A stretch of 64,000 nucleotides of DNA, taken from Flagellimonas alvinocaridis. Lineage in GTDB: Bacteria > Bacteroidota > Bacteroidia > Flavobacteriales > Flavobacteriaceae. Both the position numbers and the translations under genes were made by a program. Positions 62,687-64,000 of the stretch are shown in pieces. Each line of letters begins with the position of its first letter. The stretch's first letter is position 1. The notes under the pieces are model-generated. The model was given only the letters and a program-made list of their open reading frames with translations. It had not been told where the DNA came from and searched no databases. The DNA lies in the NCBI RefSeq assembly GCF_004916895.1, contig NZ_SNTZ01000002.1, forward strand, positions 186,001-250,000, written 5' to 3'.

Positions 62687-64000
62687 ATGAAAAAACCATA
62701 CTTATTACTTTTTCTCTCAGGTATTCTGCTGACCTCTCTTTCAGCCCAAACCATAACCTTAAAAAAGGGGGAAATCATTGAGTCAATCCCGGCAAACGAT
62801 TCCATTTCAAGTACTTTTTCGCTCTATCTTCCCACATATTTTACTACAGACAAGCAATGGCCTTTGTTGATGGTATTCAATTTGGAAGGTAAAGAAAAAC
62901 AAGCCATGTCCATGTTTTTATCATCCGCTGAAGAGGAAGGCTATGTCTTGGCTGCGCCTAGGGTGTTAGATAGTATTTCATTGACCAATAATATGTTGGC
63001 AACGGCAGGTTCACTGGAAAGTATAACAGGCATGTTGCCTATTCAAAATGGGAGATTGTATGCGGCAGGTACAGATTCTGGAGGACGTTTTGCCAGTTTG
63101 GTGCCCACTTTTATCAAACAAGTAAAGGGGGTGATTTCCATAAGCGCATCACTCGCCAATACAGACTTACTAAATATAAAGGAACCCTTCCATTTCATTG
63201 GGATGGTCAACAAGAACCATTTTAATTACCCAACACTATTGTCGGATGAGAAAATATTGGACGCCTATAAATTTCCCAACCATATATTGTTGTTCGAAGA
63301 AAAAAGCGATTGGCCAGAAAAAGAATACCTGAAAAAAGGAATGCAGTTGTTCACTCTGCAGGCCATGGGAAGAAAATGGATACCCAGGGATTCTGCTTAT
63401 GTGGAAGCAGCTTTTCAAGAAGATTTGGAGAAGATAAACAGTCTTAAAAACTCTGGAAACTTTCTTGTGGCCGAGCAGTATTTAGGTGAAATGATGGGCA
63501 TGTACGGGGCGCTGAAAAATTTGGATTCACTTCGGAAAGTACAAAAGGAACTAAGAAAGAATAAGCAGTTTAGGGCCATGAGACGTGCCGAAAATGCCGC
63601 TTTTTTGAAGGAAACACTTTTAAAGGAAGACTATCAGTATTATATGGAAGAGGATTTGCTTACCCATAATTTTAAGAATTTGGGTTGGTGGAACTATCAA
63701 ATGACCGAGATAAACAAGTTTATCACAAGTTCCAACCCCTACGACGTGGAAATGGGAAACCGTTTGTTGGGTTTTGTGAATGCATTGGCAGCAGACAACA
63801 TTGAAATGGTCCAGACGAATGATGTTGTAGACCAAGATGCCCTTGCTTTTTTATATATGCTAAAAACGATCACGGAACCCAATAACTTCGAATTTTACCT
63901 CAAGACTATTTCCTTAAGCGCTAAGAACGAGGATTTTGGGACTTCTCTCTTCTACTTGGAGGAGGCTTTGAAAAAAGGATTCAAGGATAAAGAGAAGTTG
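62687..64000 (+). CDS. Exported alpha/beta-hydrolase-like protein with helical repeats (3' end cut by window)
   Basis: The frame opens at ATG 62687 and stays open to the window edge (438 codons seen). Signal peptide MKKPYLLLFLSGILLTSLSAQ. The first part (about 30-230) looks like an esterase/depolymerase fold: YLPTYFTTDKQWPLLMVFNL, then a nucleophile-elbow-like AAGTDSGGRFASLV (TDSGG in place of the usual GxSxG), and a late FPNHILLFEE strand. The remainder is charged and helical with repeat-like spacing (VAEQYLGEMMGMYGALKNLD), as in TPR regions. Activity is uncertain because of the altered elbow. Confidence 0.65.
   Translation, partial: MKKPYLLLFLSGILLTSLSAQTITLKKGEIIESIPANDSISSTFSLYLPTYFTTDKQWPLLMVFNLEGKEKQAMSMFLSSAEEEGYVLAAPRVLDSISLTNNMLATAGSLESITGMLPIQNGRLYAAGTDSGGRFASLVPTFIKQVKGVISISASLANTDLLNIKEPFHFIGMVNKNHFNYPTLLSDEKILDAYKFPNHILLFEEKSDWPEKEYLKKGMQLFTLQAMGRKWIPRDSAYVEAAFQEDLEKINSLKNSGNFLVAEQYLGEMMGMYGALKNLDSLRKVQKELRKNKQFRAMRRAENAAFLKETLLKEDYQYYMEEDLLTHNFKNLGWWNYQMTEINKFITSSNPYDVEMGNRLLGFVNALAADNIEMVQTNDVVDQDALAFLYMLKTITEPNNFEFYLKTISLSAKNEDFGTSLFYLEEALKKGFKDKEKL

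Overview
The window is a chromosomal stretch from a member of the Bacteroidota, most likely a marine Flavobacteriaceae (Muricauda/Allomuricauda-like; the genus is inference). The signs are fused SecDF, Rho with a long basic insertion, type II and type III glutamine synthetases side by side, gliding-motility/type IX secretion C-terminal (type B) domains, a BT_3928-type DoxX protein, and promoters of the Bacteroidota form TTG-N19/20-TAnnTTTG. Nearly all genes are housekeeping or core flavobacterial genes. There is no prophage, insertion sequence, integrase or CRISPR array. Both ends cut a gene.

Layout. 1-9.5 kb: a cut outer-membrane barrel protein, a lipoprotein, mdh, secDF, then a minus-strand run (ABC ATPase, acetyltransferase, DUF192 lipoprotein, lgt, yidD). 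9.5-14.8 kb: DUF779 plus aldehyde dehydrogenase divergent from an AraC regulator, then cysS and folE. 14.9-21.1 kb: cell-surface block with two tandem type-IX-secreted paralogues, a FadL-like barrel and a low-complexity Trp/Tyr/Gly then Ser/Arg-rich lipoprotein. 21.2-28.4 kb: proS, two identical tRNA-Glu genes, rpsT, a membrane protein and lipoprotein, rho, a DUF4293 protein, a YfcE-type phosphoesterase and truA. 28.4-36.5 kb: ABC exporter, diadenylate cyclase cdaA, folP, then DUF1599-doxX-tpiA-prmA-clpS. 36.5-41.7 kb is the most accessory-looking part: a membrane-anchored AraC regulator, a secreted repeat protein, a glycosyltransferase, and a GIY-YIG nuclease gene lodged between the promoter and the body of a tRNA-Arg gene, followed by apt and a 47-residue gene. 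41.7-49.8 kb: DUF885 lipoprotein, Na+/Ca2+ exchanger, the divergent GSII/GSIII pair and purM. 49.8-53.3 kb: a compact plus-strand cluster (Rieske protein, thioredoxin-like protein, ApbE, DUF4266 mini-lipoprotein, DUF3570 barrel) that looks like an envelope redox system. 53.3-64 kb: prfA, pyrF, small proteins, a DUF4197 protein, purU, the fused acyl-CoA mutase icmF, an Lrp regulator and a cut hydrolase-like gene.

Most interesting items. (1) The tRNA-Arg/GIY-YIG arrangement: a good promoter is followed by the first nine bases of the tRNA, then a ~295 bp unit carrying a hairpin and the nuclease gene, then the complete tRNA. A 10 bp piece of the tRNA 5' end is duplicated and the nuclease stop codon lies inside the tRNA. 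(2) The ApbE/DUF4266/DUF3570 cluster, with a tiny lipoprotein ending in GGGCGCN and no recognisable flavinylation target nearby. (3) A 23 bp motif repeated in the intergenic region shared by the two glutamine synthetase genes. All functional statements come from reading the sequence; no database search was run.
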